Assembly (NCBI GenBank): GCA_036426205.1
Contig: CM071570.1
Location: forward strand, 4,043,872-4,107,871
DNA length: 64,000 bases
Direction of reading: 5' to 3'
Source: Ascaphus truei
Lineage: Eukaryota > Chordata > Amphibia > Anura > Ascaphidae
Every line of letters begins with the position of its first letter. Within the stretch, counting starts at the first letter, position 1. The notes under the pieces were generated by a model that saw nothing but the letters and a program-made list of their open reading frames with translations, had not been told where the DNA came from and did not search any database. Of the stretch, positions 1 through 11,399 are shown in pieces. The translations under genes and the position numbers were made by a program.

Positions 1-210
1 ACTTTCAATTTGGTTATCTTGATTACATTCTTTCTATATGTACTGTAAGTAAAAAATAACATACCGTTACAGGGGTCAGAAGTAGAGGTGTGCAATCCCC
101 TCTATATCACCCCTTTTTTCTCTTTATCCTTGCTCGAGACACCCAACTTTCTCTGGGCCGTCAAGTGACTTAACCAGGCAACCGGGGTGATGATCCAGTC
201 TCCGTTCTTG
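1..210. other. No recognisable gene
   Basis: AT-rich sequence with no coding signal or familiar repeat. It is the left flank of the foldback element that starts near 211. Confidence 0.5.
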
Positions 211-306
211 ATCTTAGTACTTCTTGCATAGAATTGATCCAAGGATCCAAAGTACCCCAATTATTTCACTCTATACATACAGTAATAATAAATGTATATG
301 GACCTA

Positions 307-1959
307 CAGCTGCAGCAGCCGTTATTCGAACAAATCACGGCACCGATTTTGTGTGCTCTGCAGTACTCCACGTGGCATGAACGCGGGCAATCGCCCCAGG
401 CTACCGCGCTAATCGCGGATACTTTGTTTGAATTTCATTGATTCTGTTTCTTTGGTTGCAATTAGAAACTTATGGTGTACCCCCGCTTCAGCTTGGATAT
501 ATTACAGAGGGAGTGGTGCTGCAAGGGGCATGTAACTTGGTACACAAAATAGACAGACAGAGCCCCTGGTGGTAGCACTCTATTCCAAAATGATATGGTG
601 ATTCTTTAAAATAACTTTATTAATGACAATAACGTTAAAATATTGGGGTCTAAAACAAAGATTAAATATTCCAAGTGTGTGCGTCTCTATTGGATAGATG
701 TGTCCAGAAGAGAGTACATAATTGGGTTAATGTCCAGTGTTTGGGTAGTTCACTGGCCCTAGTTTTCCTCGTATAGAGTGAATTGACTAGAGTACTAGTG
801 AATTGTCAGCAGTTTGGGCCACACATGCAGTGCCCCAGTAAATTATACTAGTTGGTGCTCTTAAGTATGGGACCTATGCTGTGCTATTGCGTGATGGCAG
901 CTAAAGCATATTAAAGTTGTTGTATTGAACAAAACTTGATCAAAGTGCACCTATTTGTATGTTCCCGTCACCTCCCTATACAATAGATGGTATGTTGAAT
1001 AGGGTGTGTGGTGCTTGGTACATAAACATCTATAGCTGTTGATGTCTGAGGTGTGCTGTATACTAGTATTGATAAAACTTGTACTGGTGTATAATATGAC
1101 ACTGATATAACTCTGTTCTAGATAGATACCAAGTTAATAGCTGAGTAGTGTACCTTTTGGGGTTGTATATCGGTCAATTGACAGACCTGTCCCCATTTGG
1201 CACAGTACTTAGCATGTGTGGTTGTATTCTGGCACTCCAGAGGTTAATTGCTGGTTTGGTTTGCCTTTTGCTAAATCGTATTGTACCCTATGAGCTGCTC
1301 GCTGTATCAGGGAATTAGCATTATGGCTTCCTTACATAGTTAGGTAATACAATGTTGTGCCAGATTTAATAGTTGCCTTTACTTGTATGTGACTAGTGAG
1401 TCCATTGGGACCCTAATAGTCCTTTAATGTGCACTGGAGGCGCCACGCTGACTCTCTCAATATCGCTGAGTCAGTGTATGTGAACTCGAGCACCTCCGCG
1501 TGCACGTGGTCACGTGCTTGCCGACGCGCGCGTTTCGCGAATGCTTTTTCAAGGCTGAATAGTCAGTGGGATTCCTATGTCAGAGCAAGGTATTTATAGC
1601 TCTTGGATTAACCTAAAGTAACCCCATTGACTGATCGCGCATGCTCTCTATGAGGCTGGTATGTGTCTGAAATTGAATTCAGCTCCGTGTCTCACTGAAT
1701 ATGTGGGACTTTGAAAATGTTGAGGCATGCTGGTTTATTTATTCTTTGGTTGCAATGAAAGGAATTAATTGCAATGTGTACATTACTGTGCTACTATGCT
1801 ACTTGTGTCAATTTCAGGTGTTTAAAAAGCAGAACACTAAAATGCAATTTTCTGCACTCGTGTCTTAAGGCGAGAAGGTTGGAAGAGATCACGCGCCATG
1901 ACATGGGTATTCCAATGTATACACCATGTGAAGTGGTCGAATAACGGCCGCTGCAGCTG
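307..1959. mobile_element. TA-flanked TIR DNA transposon, non-autonomous
   Basis: The left end begins CAGCTGCAGCAGCCGTTATT and the right end, read on the minus strand, begins CAGCTGCAGCGGCCGTTATT; similarity continues for about 25 bp. Both ends are bordered by TA (305-306 and 1960-1961), as expected of a Tc1/mariner-like target duplication. No transposase is seen in the 1.65-kb interior. The terminal core (CAG start, TTATTCGA block) resembles the element at 33,556-33,919, suggesting one family. Confidence 0.6.
1502..1553 (-). repeat. E-box palindrome and PLE-end-like motif
   Basis: A CG-rich island in an AT-rich setting. Positions 1502-1517 read gcacgtggtcacgtgc, a 7-bp-arm palindrome containing CACGTG E-boxes. 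Positions 1521-1553, read on the minus strand, contain a GAAAAAGC segment, then GCGAAACGCGCGTCGGC. This resembles the conserved end of PLEs seen intact at 28,457-28,500. It is probably a decayed PLE terminus. Confidence 0.4.
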
Positions 1960-1967
1960 TAAGTAGC

Positions 1968-2037
1968 CCCTCAGATAGTATCTGAATGGCGATCAGTATA
2001 GATCTATTGTGATCGCCATCCAGATACTATCTGAGGG
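1968..2037. repeat. Near-perfect 28-bp-arm hairpin
   Basis: Positions 1968-1995 pair with 2010-2037 (28 bp, one mismatch that would be a G-U pair in RNA) across a 14-nt loop. The hairpin is present only on the right side of the foldback element; the left arm joins directly at the corresponding point. It could be a tiny MITE or a precursor-like hairpin; expression cannot be judged. Confidence 0.7.
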
Positions 2038-2229
2038 ACCACCTAGGTCCATACACTTTTATTATTATGTATAGAGTGCAACAATTGGGGTACTTTGGAT
2101 CTTGAATCAATTATATGCACCTTGTAATACTCCACATGCACCTTACTTATTTAATATAGGTTCTTTGTAGATTAAGGCAGCACTAGGTGAGCGGTATATC
2201 TCATGTTAAGTATCTTAGTACTTCTTGCA

Positions 2230-4050
2230 ATAATGGACATCCCTTCTTTATTCTCACGGTTAACCACATTTTTCCTCCTGAACTGGAAACAATATCTATG
2301 AAGTCTGTCAATTCCGGATCGGCATAGACAAAGTTGACAGTCTGAGATAAGGTTTAGAGAATCCCCTCTCCTTTTGGGAGACACAATAACTCTCACCTTT
2401 ACCCCTTTAGATGTTAGTCCGTGGCCGAACTCTCCACCATTATGTTACAAAAATCTTTGCAATGTAATACTCAGGAATCAGGTTTCCACTTCAAATTCGA
2501 AAGTCTTTATTTCTTCAATCAGGTCAGCATTTTATATAGCAAGGATACTTGCATATAGCATATACTGTAGATACTTCTGTTCAGTTTCAAGTATCTGAAT
2601 GTAGTGATTATGCTATGTTCAAAGTGATTCTTTATTCTATCAGGACAAAGAGATATAAATCACATGTCTTAGCTAACTGCTTTTGCTGACTAAAACATTC
2701 TTATTTTTAGTACCAAGCTGTATTTACTCTGTACTACAGGAAGTTGCCATCTGCAAACATCTGTCTGAAATGTTTGGAATTTATCTTATCACTAACATTT
2801 CTAGGTTTCAAGTTGTCCCTGAAGTTACAAACTTAAAATAAGAACCCTTAAAAGAAAAACAACTTGAAATGTTTTAACCTATTGAGTGCTGAATATATAT
2901 TGCTTTCCTACTTAATATAGAAAAATATATAGATATAAAATAATATATACATTTTCAGTTTGCAGTTACAGGAACAGTAAATCTTGCTGCATCTGTAGAT
3001 GTGAGTATGTGAACATAGAATTACCTGTAACTAAATCCCACTACTTAAGTGTCCACTGCATGGTCTAACCATGGTATTTCCTGAACATAGGCCAATTTTT
3101 ATGTCAGGTGTGCAAAGAGTGACATTGCACAAACTGACATTGTTTATAATGGAAGTTTGAGACTTTAAAACCATAGCATACCCATTATTCATAATGTGTG
3201 TAAGATGTGTGTTTAAGATTCTCATTCAATAAACTTTGTGTTCCAATCAGCACTATTCTGACAATGAAGGCTACTAATGCCTGTAAGCAATAACATATAT
3301 TGAGTAATAACATGGAGAAAGCAGAGATGTCGAACAATCACATTCAGAGCAGGACTCTAATATAACTTCCTGATATTGTGTTGCATGATCTGGGGCTGGT
3401 AACTGGTCTAGCTGGACTGCCAGGTAGCTAGGGCCTGTCCGTCTAGTACGTCTCCCAAGGGAAGTGTAATGGGTGCTCAACACAAACAGGATGGCACCGC
3501 AAGGCTGAGGTGGGGATGTTAGTATGAACCGACCTCCAGCCGCGTGAGCGCGTCTGGAGTGCAGAGTGATAGTCGTGTAGCCAGGTCAGGGTTGGAGAAG
3601 GTAGGGTAGTCGTAATAGTCATCGTGGTCAGTGTTTGAAGAAGTCGGATGGTCGTAGAGGACAGCATTTGTTGAGGAGCGAAGACGGTAGAGGTCAGATG
3701 CAAGCCGAGGTCGAGTAGGAGAGAAGTCGGTTGTGGGGGCGGGATCTAATGCCGTAAACATAGGTTTTGATTTTATTATTATTTTATTACTTGGTTTTGC
3801 CTTAAAGAGACAGTGTGCCTCTTTCTTTTATTTTGGAAAGTTAACCAATGCAGGTTTAAAGTCTAAAAAAAAAACGTTTTGACTCTTACTGACCCTACTG
3901 CGAGGCTGTACTGCCACAACAGTTAGACCCTTTATGCACGACACTATGTAACAGGGAAAAGCTATATTACTCAATCTGCGCTGTGCATGCAGCAATGCTA
4001 GAAATGAAACATTAATATATGTGGCTCATGACTTTCCCTTGCATTCTCAG
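2230..4050. other. Upstream intron sequence of the V2R gene, no feature seen
   Basis: No exon of the V2R extracellular domain and no named repeat could be recognised. Short overlapping minus-strand open frames at 3443-3761 lack any domain signature. If the exon at 4051 belongs to an intact gene, this is part of its preceding intron. Confidence 0.4.
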
Positions 4051-4174
4051 ACACCCCGCTCTGTGTGCAGTGAGAGCTGCCTGCCTGGGTACAGAAAAGC
4101 TCAGCAGGAAGGAAAGCCCAGATGCTGCTATGTCTGTGTTCAATGTACAGAGGGGGAGATCTCCAACAGCACTG
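4051..4174 (+). CDS. V2R vomeronasal receptor, penultimate (cysteine-rich) exon
   Basis: This 124-bp exon encodes the cysteine-rich (NCD3G) linker between the Venus-flytrap ligand domain and the membrane domain of a class C receptor. It starts after a pyrimidine-rich acceptor ending ctcag and ends ACT-G before a gttagt donor. The frame reads [20 protein letters not shown], then CC-Y-VC-VQC-T and ends EISNST. Six or more cysteines are spaced as in V2R and calcium-sensing receptors, and 124 bp is, to my knowledge, the usual length of this exon. The final single G joins the leading AT of the exon at 18,383 to make the Asp of ...[12 protein letters not shown], the expected junction. The exons upstream (signal peptide and flytrap domain) are not in the window. 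A stranded exon of a pseudogene is possible, but frame and splice sites are intact. Confidence 0.9.
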
Positions 4175-4460
4175 GTTAGTAACTCCTAACTCATTCATAT
4201 TCTGTTTTGCTCCCCATCAGCTAAACATTATAGGCATAAGGGAAGTTTCATTCAGGCAGTCGGAACAGAGGAAAACACTTAAGTCGTGATTAAGGTACTT
4301 TAGAAGTGTATAGCAGGAAATTCCTGTGAGGTGAGCAGTGCATATGTAACTCAGACTTCTAAGACACCCCACTGGTTTGGTTCCACAGTGTCTGAAAAAG
4401 TCCGTAGTTGAAAGCTTTAGCCGAATAAAGTGTGAAGTGTGGAGGGCTAATACAAATATC

Positions 4461-4541
4461 CCCATCTTAGTAAATGTCTGGGCAAATGGCCCAGATGTCC
4501 GGCCCATCTTAGTAAATGTCTGGGCAAATGGCCCAGATGTC
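4461..4541. repeat. 42-bp tandem duplication
   Basis: Two adjacent, essentially identical copies begin cccatcttagtaaatgtctg at 4461 and 4503. Each contains the palindrome-like tgggcaaatggccca. The identity suggests a recent replication slip. Confidence 0.85.
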
Positions 4542-5198
4542 GCCAGGTAAGGGAGGTGGCTCGGGTATGCTATGCGCAGAGGTGCAAGGTTCGTGCATGC
4601 CCATAGCAAACTAAGAAGCCCCTCTTCCAGGTTTGCCATGTACAGTATGGGCAACTCTGGGATAGGTGGGAATATTAGTTCCAATGCAGAGATTGGCTGC
4701 AGAGGTTACAGATAAGGGTTTTGTATTGTATAAGAATCCCTGCATCTGATCGGGAGTCAAATTCATCATGCAGTGAAAGATTCATACGGTAAGAAGATTT
4801 AACATTGTAACTAAGATTTGTACAAGCTTCAGTAGTTCTTAAGAACTAAGGAATTCAGAACCAATTCTACGATGGTAGAACGAGGAAAGCAGCTCTGGCG
4901 GAGAAACAGTGGTTGCGAGCGCTCCACTAGCCAAAGACTGTTTTTGGCTTTGTATGCACACAACTGGGAATTTTTACCTAAAGACACTATTTCTAAAGAT
5001 TTTGTTTTGGAAGTAGAAAATTTCGTTTTGACCTGTCCCAGTTAGTGTATTTCAAGTGTTTTTTGTAAATTACCGTGTGTGTGTTCATTCTGTAAATAAA
5101 TAACAATTTATTGTATCTCTTGTATTACTCAGCCAAAGAATACGGGTAATTTTGGTGTTAAAAGTTCTGGTCTACAGTGACATTGGGAACGGGGCTTA

Positions 5199-7318
5199 CG
5201 AATAAATCTATCCTCGGAACAAAATTCGCAAACATTACCTCTTTATGAGCCCTTTTTCTTGAAGGGTAGTTACTCACAAAAGTCCTGGAACATTCTCAAA
5301 AGCGGGACTTAGAAACTTTCCTAAGTTTAAAATCCTTGAAGCCGTCCCGCGTCTATTCAGTCCAGAGAATCTTTGAATTTGCCACTGTTAGTTTGGTGCT
5401 TGGAATCTGCGCTCCTGAGTGGCTGCAAGCTCTCTTAAGGCTTTCAAGCTCTCATTCACTAACCTGTGCAGCCTATCAGAGTGTGGGAATCCATCCGATT
5501 TGCTGGTATTGTAAAGCCAGGAGGGCACCTTTTCTCAGTCTGTAAAGGGACATGCGCCAACCTAGCATCTCTGCCTCTTTGCATACTGAGCCCACCCGCT
5601 GCCCAGGCTTCACAATCTGGGATCTGGCAAATGGTTGACGGATAGCCTTGTGTTAGCCCAGGATGTGGGTACTCACGCAGAACTGCAGTACCCCTCCTGT
5701 TCTAACTCCTTGGTATCCCTGAGGCTTTCAGGTATGGACTCCGCACAGACACAGAGGCACCAAGCTTGGTAGCCATCTATGTTTTCCAGAATCCATGACT
5801 TGGAAATCCCACAGTTCATATACAGGTTATCTAAATTTATACCTATTAAAAATATAACCATTTAATTAAATATATTGTGTCCTGTCTTCTGTGTGCTAAA
5901 AGATGTACATTCCTATTCTGGTGTTAGGCATGAAGTGAGTGTATAATTCACCTACATTCACTATCCTCATTCTTGGCACATTTTAGAAAAATAACTTTTA
6001 AAACTTGTATACACTACAATCATGCTCAGCTTTATCACTTAGCTGGAGCATCCCCCTGAACCCCAACACTAGGTTCAGGGCACCTGGGCATGATCTAGGT
6101 ACTGGTGCTATACTGGGGAACCCCTACTATGCTAGGGACTCCCTGTATAACTGCAGATACAGTTTAGCCCCTTCATACCAATTTACCTTGTCTGGAAGAT
6201 GTTGTAGCAGGGATCCTGGTGGCGAGTCGTAGAAGCCCTTTCAGATTCAGAGTTTGGCGGAGTAATGTGCTTAGCTGTATCTGAGAATCTCACTCATAAG
6301 AATATGGCTAACGAATAAATCTATCCTCGGAACAAAATTCACAAAAATACCTCTTTAGGAGCACTTTTCCTTTACCAGTAGTTACTCACAAAAGTCCTGG
6401 AACTGATTTCGGCATGCAATGCCAGACGAGACCGCTACATTCTCAAAAGTGGGACGTAGAAACTTTTCTGAGTTCAAATCCTTGAAGCCGGCTTGCGTCT
6501 ATTCAGTCCAGAGCATCTTTGAATTTGCTGCGGTTGGTTTGGTGCTTGGAATCTGCGCTCCGGATTGGCTGCAAGCTCTCATTCACTAACTTGTGCAGCC
6601 TATCAGAGCGTGGGAATTCTCCTGCAAGCCAATCACCGATTTGCCGCTATTGTAAAGCCAGGAGGGCACCTTTTCTCAGTCAGTAAAGGGGCATGCGCCA
6701 ACCTGACACCTCTGCCTTTATGCACACTGAGCCCACCCACTGCCCAGGCTCCAAAGAGTCTGGGTTCTGGCAAATGGTTGCTGGATAGCCTTGTGTTAAC
6801 CCAGGATGTGGGTACTCAAGCAGAACTGCCGTACCCTTCTTGTTCTAACACCTTGGCATCCCTGAGGCTTTCAAGTACGGACTCCGCACAGACACAGAGG
6901 CGCAAAGCTTGGTAGCCATCTGTGTTTTCCGGAATCCATGACTTGGAAATCCCTCCGTTCATATACAGGTTATCAATTTATATATATATATTAAAAATAT
7001 AAAAATTTAATAAAATATGTTGTGTCCTGTCTTCTGTGTGCTAGAAGATGTACGTTCCTATTCCGGTGTCAGGGATGGAGTGAGTTTATAAATCACCTAC
7101 TGTACATTCACTAGCCTCATTCTTGGCACACTTTAGAAAAATAACCCCTGCTACATTAGGGACTCTGTGTATAGCTGCAGATATAGTTTATCCCCTTCAT
7201 ACCCATTTACCTTGTCTGGATGATGCTGCACAGGGATCCTGGCGGTGAGTCGTAATAGTGCTTTCAGAGTCAGAGTTTGGCAGAGTAATGTGCTTGGCTG
7301 TATTCGAGAACCTCATTC
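5199..7318. repeat. Two-copy tandem duplication, about 1.1-kb unit
   Basis: Copy 1 (about 5199-6309) and copy 2 (about 6311-7318) both begin acgaataaatctatcctcgg. They share ordered blocks throughout, for example gtctattcagtccagag, tgtgtcctgtcttctgtgtg and agagtttggc. Divergence is moderate, with substitutions and a few indels, so this is an older duplication than the 42-bp one. Short open frames inside (for example 6565-6915) are not conserved in frame between copies. No coding function is seen. Confidence 0.8.
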
Positions 7319-7624
7319 AATTCCTGAATAAAACTTTTGGGGTATCCCATAACTCTGGAACCCTGATACATAGCTACATTCTCAAAAGACTTTCTCCGAC
7401 AAACCTACCCTGAAACTTACAGCCTAGAAATCTCCCAATCCCAGAACCCCAGTAAAGACTAAAGACAAATAGGTCTTTAATGTCACAAAAGTTCCACACA
7501 GTCTCAGCAATGCATTTTTGACATCTGGGTCCAAGAGCTGACACTCTAGGACCCCAATACATGGGTCAGGGTTAACCATGTTGGCTTAACATTTATTGAT
7601 GAGCCTGGTTAACTCCTTCACTGT

Positions 7625-7840
7625 CACATCAGGTGGTTCCCATTCGTGTCTAGGGGCCCACGGATAAATCCCATGGGTGTCTGGGGGCCCCCAGGTGATT
7701 CCCACAGGTGTTTGGGGATACTTAGTTGGTCCCTGTGGGTGTCAGGGGTCCTCGGGTGGTCCCTTTTGGTGTCCAGGGGTCCTCGGTGGTCCCCATGGAT
7801 GTCCGGGGATCCTCGGGTGGTGCCTGCAGGTCAATCCTGT
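7625..7840. repeat. Degenerate GC-rich minisatellite
   Basis: About five imperfect units of 40-45 bp are built on a theme of ggtgtc-(c/t)-ggggtcctcgg-tggtcccc. The strand is G/T-biased with alternating GGGG and CCCC runs, and an A13 run follows at about 7843-7855. The overlapping plus-strand open frames of 72 and 112 residues are by-products of the repeat. Confidence 0.7.
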
Positions 7841-7859
7841 TGCAAAAAAAAAAAATGTG

Positions 7860-8690
7860 TGTAACAGTTCGACCCCTACCCAATCTCATATGGGCCCCTA
7901 TGTGAGGAATCTGCCCCCAGTTACATGTCATGTCGTGTGGTGCACCTGCTGGCTTACAGGACTCCAGAATCTCCCGCTTGATGGTATTGGGGAATTCACT
8001 AGGACTGGCTCGTGAGGTAGTGCTGAGAACGTACTCACTTTTGGTACAGCGCCTCCATCTCTTCCAAGTCCCCACGATAGCAGGGAGGAGTCTCTGTAAG
8101 AGAACCCCTGGGTGCAACTTCTCCCTGAATGACTCCAGGCTCAGCCGAGAAGTTCTTTCAATCAAGGCATTGAACTTTATTAACATCTTCAATGGCAGAC
8201 TGCCCATCATAGCGGCCGGTACTTAGCCGCACATGTTTGAAGTTGCCCCACCTCAGAGGAAAGTCCATCCCTGACTCTATAATAGAGAAAGGAGAATCTT
8301 GCCACCTATCCCCTAAGGGAGGGCCTTAAGCTGTGCCAGAGACCTGCATAGGTGCTGGATCAGAGTGTCCACATATGAACCACTTGATAGACTTGATCTT
8401 GAACTCCACTGAACAGAGCACTCAGTGAACACTTGATTCACTGCTAAATTCAGGAAGTGATGCGTAATATATAGCTCCAGAAAGGCCCACCCTGTGTCCC
8501 TGTAGGGGACACAGAGCATTCTGTCACTTCCTTTGCTACACTCTACACCTCACAGGGGGTTGAGGGCAAACCTCATGATTACTTCTGGCAAACCTGCCCA
8601 TTTAACAGGGATTAATGCACAGAAGGAGAGAGGCATGTAACCCTAAAATTACACAAAGCTACATGTGCATACATTTAAAAAAAGTGCACC
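7860..8690. other. Unassigned sequence
   Basis: Mixed-composition intron sequence. Open frames on both strands (7722-8210 minus, 7930-8226 plus) have no domain signature and overlap each other. No repeat was recognised with confidence. Confidence 0.4.
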
Positions 8691-9499
8691 TCCCTCCCAC
8701 CCCCTCCCCCCCCAAAACATACAGTACAGTAATGGGCAAAATAACTATTATCCCCATATGGATAATAGCTCATTTGCCCATTATTAAATCAAACATTTGG
8801 CTGCCAGCATAAATTAAGTAAATAAACCTTTCGACTTACCCTTGCCATTATGAAGGGCATCCTCGTCAGCATACTTCAGGGCCATGTCCTACGTTGACAG
8901 AAATAATACATGACATAAAAAAATCTAATGGCCCCTTACCCCTTTATCACGTTAGAGGTTAATAACACTATAGTAATTAAGGGGTTAACCCACCCATCCC
9001 CGCTACCCACACTGGAGTCCTAACCACTCACCCCGGGCCCACTACATGCACCCTGTATTCATTGATTGGCATAGTGGTACTTGATACCTATGTAATATGG
9101 GCATGATAAGTCACTATAGCACTCAATGGTCACCCTAATTAAAAAGCATGAATTCCAAAAAAAAAAACAATAATCAAACATCTACACAAGCACATTAACA
9201 CCACAATTCAAGAAATACAAACACTAGCCAACAAATGAAATAAAAAAAAGCAGTAACCAAAAAACAATTAATTTTATCCAGTAGCCAACAAATCAATTAA
9301 TTAAGAAAACCACTATGCAACACATCAATTGAAAGCAGGAGCCAACACACAAAATATTTAATTAAAAACACTAAACTATCGGAAACAATTATAAAACCAA
9401 ACCAGGAAAATGACAAACAATTTTCAGCATTCCAAACAAAAAACTGAAATAAAAAAATAACACTCAATAGAAAGCAAGATTTTGCCCAAAAATACATTG

Positions 9500-10280
9500 G
9501 CTATCACTGTATTAATGTTTACCCTAAACGGACACAAATTAATACATTAGCAGTAAATGGGCAATAAAAAAAACTTTAAAAGAAAGAAATTCAATAAAAA
9601 ACCTGAAAAAAGACAATTACTGTACATACATTCAAAATTTGTCTTACAGTACCTTTAGAATTCTTCACCCTCAGAATTCCGGCGTATCAGGAAGCTCTCA
9701 ACCAAAGACATCGTCCGCCGCCATCCTCGGTGAAAATCAGCATTCAGTTAAAAATAATCTTCTTTTATCCATCTACTTTAATTGTTTTCTGCCATCTTGA
9801 ATTTTCTTTCCTTGTAATCCATTCCCCATGTTAAATTCAAAACGGATGTTGACTCATCGGCATATTAAGCTAAAATGAGACGGAACAGGCCTTATACTGA
9901 ATAAGGCTTGTGACATCACATTTTAGGGTCAGATGGTACAGGTTCAATCCGATTGGATGCCGACGAATCAACATACGTTTTGGATTTACCATGGGGTACA
10001 TTAGATTACAAAGAAAGAAGATGGAAGAAAAGAAGGAAATAAGAAAAGAAGATGGAAGAAAGAAGATTTTTTTAACTGATTCTGATCATCACGGAGATGA
10101 CGGCGGGTGATGTCGCGGGTTGAGAGCTTCCTGATACACCTGGATTCGGAGGGCGAAGAATTCTAAATGTAAGATAAATCTTGAATGTATTTAATTTAAT
10201 TTTTTCAGATTTTTTTTATTGTATTTTTATCTTTTTATGTTTTTGATTGCCCATTGACTGCTAATGTATTGATCGGTGCC
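9500..10280. mobile_element. Palindromic (foldback/MITE-like) element
   Basis: The sequence folds on itself about a centre near 9900. The left arm blocks (ttagcagtaaatgggcaa, gaattct, cgccgccatc, ccatcttgaattttctttcc) recur inverted in the right arm (gaagatggaagaaa, gacggcggg, gaattct, ttgcccattgactgctaa). The arms are about 370 bp each. The 66-residue open frame at 9910-10110 lies inside and is not a recognised protein. Confidence 0.6.
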
Positions 10281-10387
10281 ACTTTAGAGTACAGATAAAT
10301 ACAGTAACACACAATGCATTATTTTTGGCAAATGCTTGTTTTGAATTGATTGTTATTTTTTCTATTTTTGTTTATTGTATTACCCGT

Positions 10388-10990
10388 TTTACAAGAGATA
10401 TATAGGTATTGCACTGTGTATTTTTGTCACATTGGAAGTAGCTTTGGGCATTTTTGTTTTTTTTGCTGTATACATTTAGCCACGCTCACTACTGTAGCAC
10501 TCCTTTTGAGACTTATATGCATATATATATGATGTGGTAATGGTTGGGGTTTCTCAGAGCTTGTTGGGAATCTGTGTATTTTGTTAACTGTGTGCAGCTG
10601 GTCTCAGTTGCTTATGGGAGGGTAGTGCCCCCCCCCCCCCAAGGTTTAGGCTTTCCCTACCCCACTTTCCAAGTTGGCAGGTCAGTTTCATTTTGCCAGG
10701 TTACGTCAGATCCAGTGTAGATCATTCTTCTTGTAATTATACAGGTAAAAATAATTTTAACTCAGGTGAGTGTTAGGACCTGCTTTGTCATGCCTTGTAT
10801 ATGGCAGCAGGCTTAATATGCTATGGCCAAAGGGTTAAACTGTTTGACCCTTTTTACAAGAGATATATAGGTATTGCACTGTGTATTTTTGTCACATTGG
10901 AAGTAGCTTTGGGCATTTTTGTTTTTTTGCTGTATACATTTAGCCATGCCCACAGCACTCGTTTTGACACTTTATATATATATAGCAGTA
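10388..10990. repeat. Direct repeat pair of a dispersed family
   Basis: About 110-130 bp starting ttttacaagagatatatagg at about 10,388 recurs at about 10,848, both containing cattggaagtagctttgggc. Neighbouring pieces (catatgcttatatata-like, cagctggtctcagttg) resemble the dispersed repeat at 32,150-32,960 and 37,940-38,570, so these are probably old relatives of it. Confidence 0.5.
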
Positions 10991-11395
10991 TATATAGTAG
11001 TATAGTAATATGATATATATATATATAGATTATATATAGAATATAATATTATATATCATAATCATAATTATGTAGTGGATGTATGTCCTGTGTGTAGATT
11101 ATGATCTATATATATATATATAGTGATGAATATATGATATTGTATAATATGTATATATATATAGATATATATTATATATATTATAAACTATATATATATC
11201 ATATATATATATAATCATAATATGCTTAATAATATCATTGGATATATAGCTTATTATATATTATAGTTATATATATATACATAATCATATAAGCTATATA
11301 TCACTAGTATAGTGAAATATATATATCATATATATATATATATATATATATAGATATATATATACTATATATATATAAACATAATCTGAGTTTAG
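10970..11395. repeat. (TA)n / AT-rich low-complexity tract
   Basis: About 420 bp made almost entirely of TA dinucleotides broken by short ATCATA and TATAGA interruptions. A related tract is at about 14,108-14,190. Such tracts are unstable and hard to sequence; the exact length should not be trusted. Confidence 0.85.
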
Positions 11396-11399
11396 ATCT

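Larger units (their letters stand above)
211..2229. mobile_element. Foldback composite element flanked by 18-bp direct repeats
   Basis: The 18-mer atcttagtacttcttgca occurs exactly at 211-228 and 2212-2229. Just inside it, about 80 bp at 225-306 (including ccaaagtaccccaatt and ctctatacat) recurs inverted at about 2038-2118. The block is therefore a palindromic insertion with a possible target-site duplication or flanking repeat. It carries a second TIR element (307-1959) and a separate hairpin (1968-2037). No transposase ORF is visible, so it is non-autonomous. The superfamily is not recognised. Confidence 0.6.

Noticed and set aside
3443..3761. Overlapping minus-strand frames of 86 and 80 residues
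   Set aside because: They run in different frames over the same bases, are Thr/Ser/Pro-rich by composition and have no domain, splice support or repeat in related copies.
7646..8226. Plus- and minus-strand frames of 72-162 residues
   Set aside because: The first part is a minisatellite read in frame; the rest overlaps on both strands without family features.
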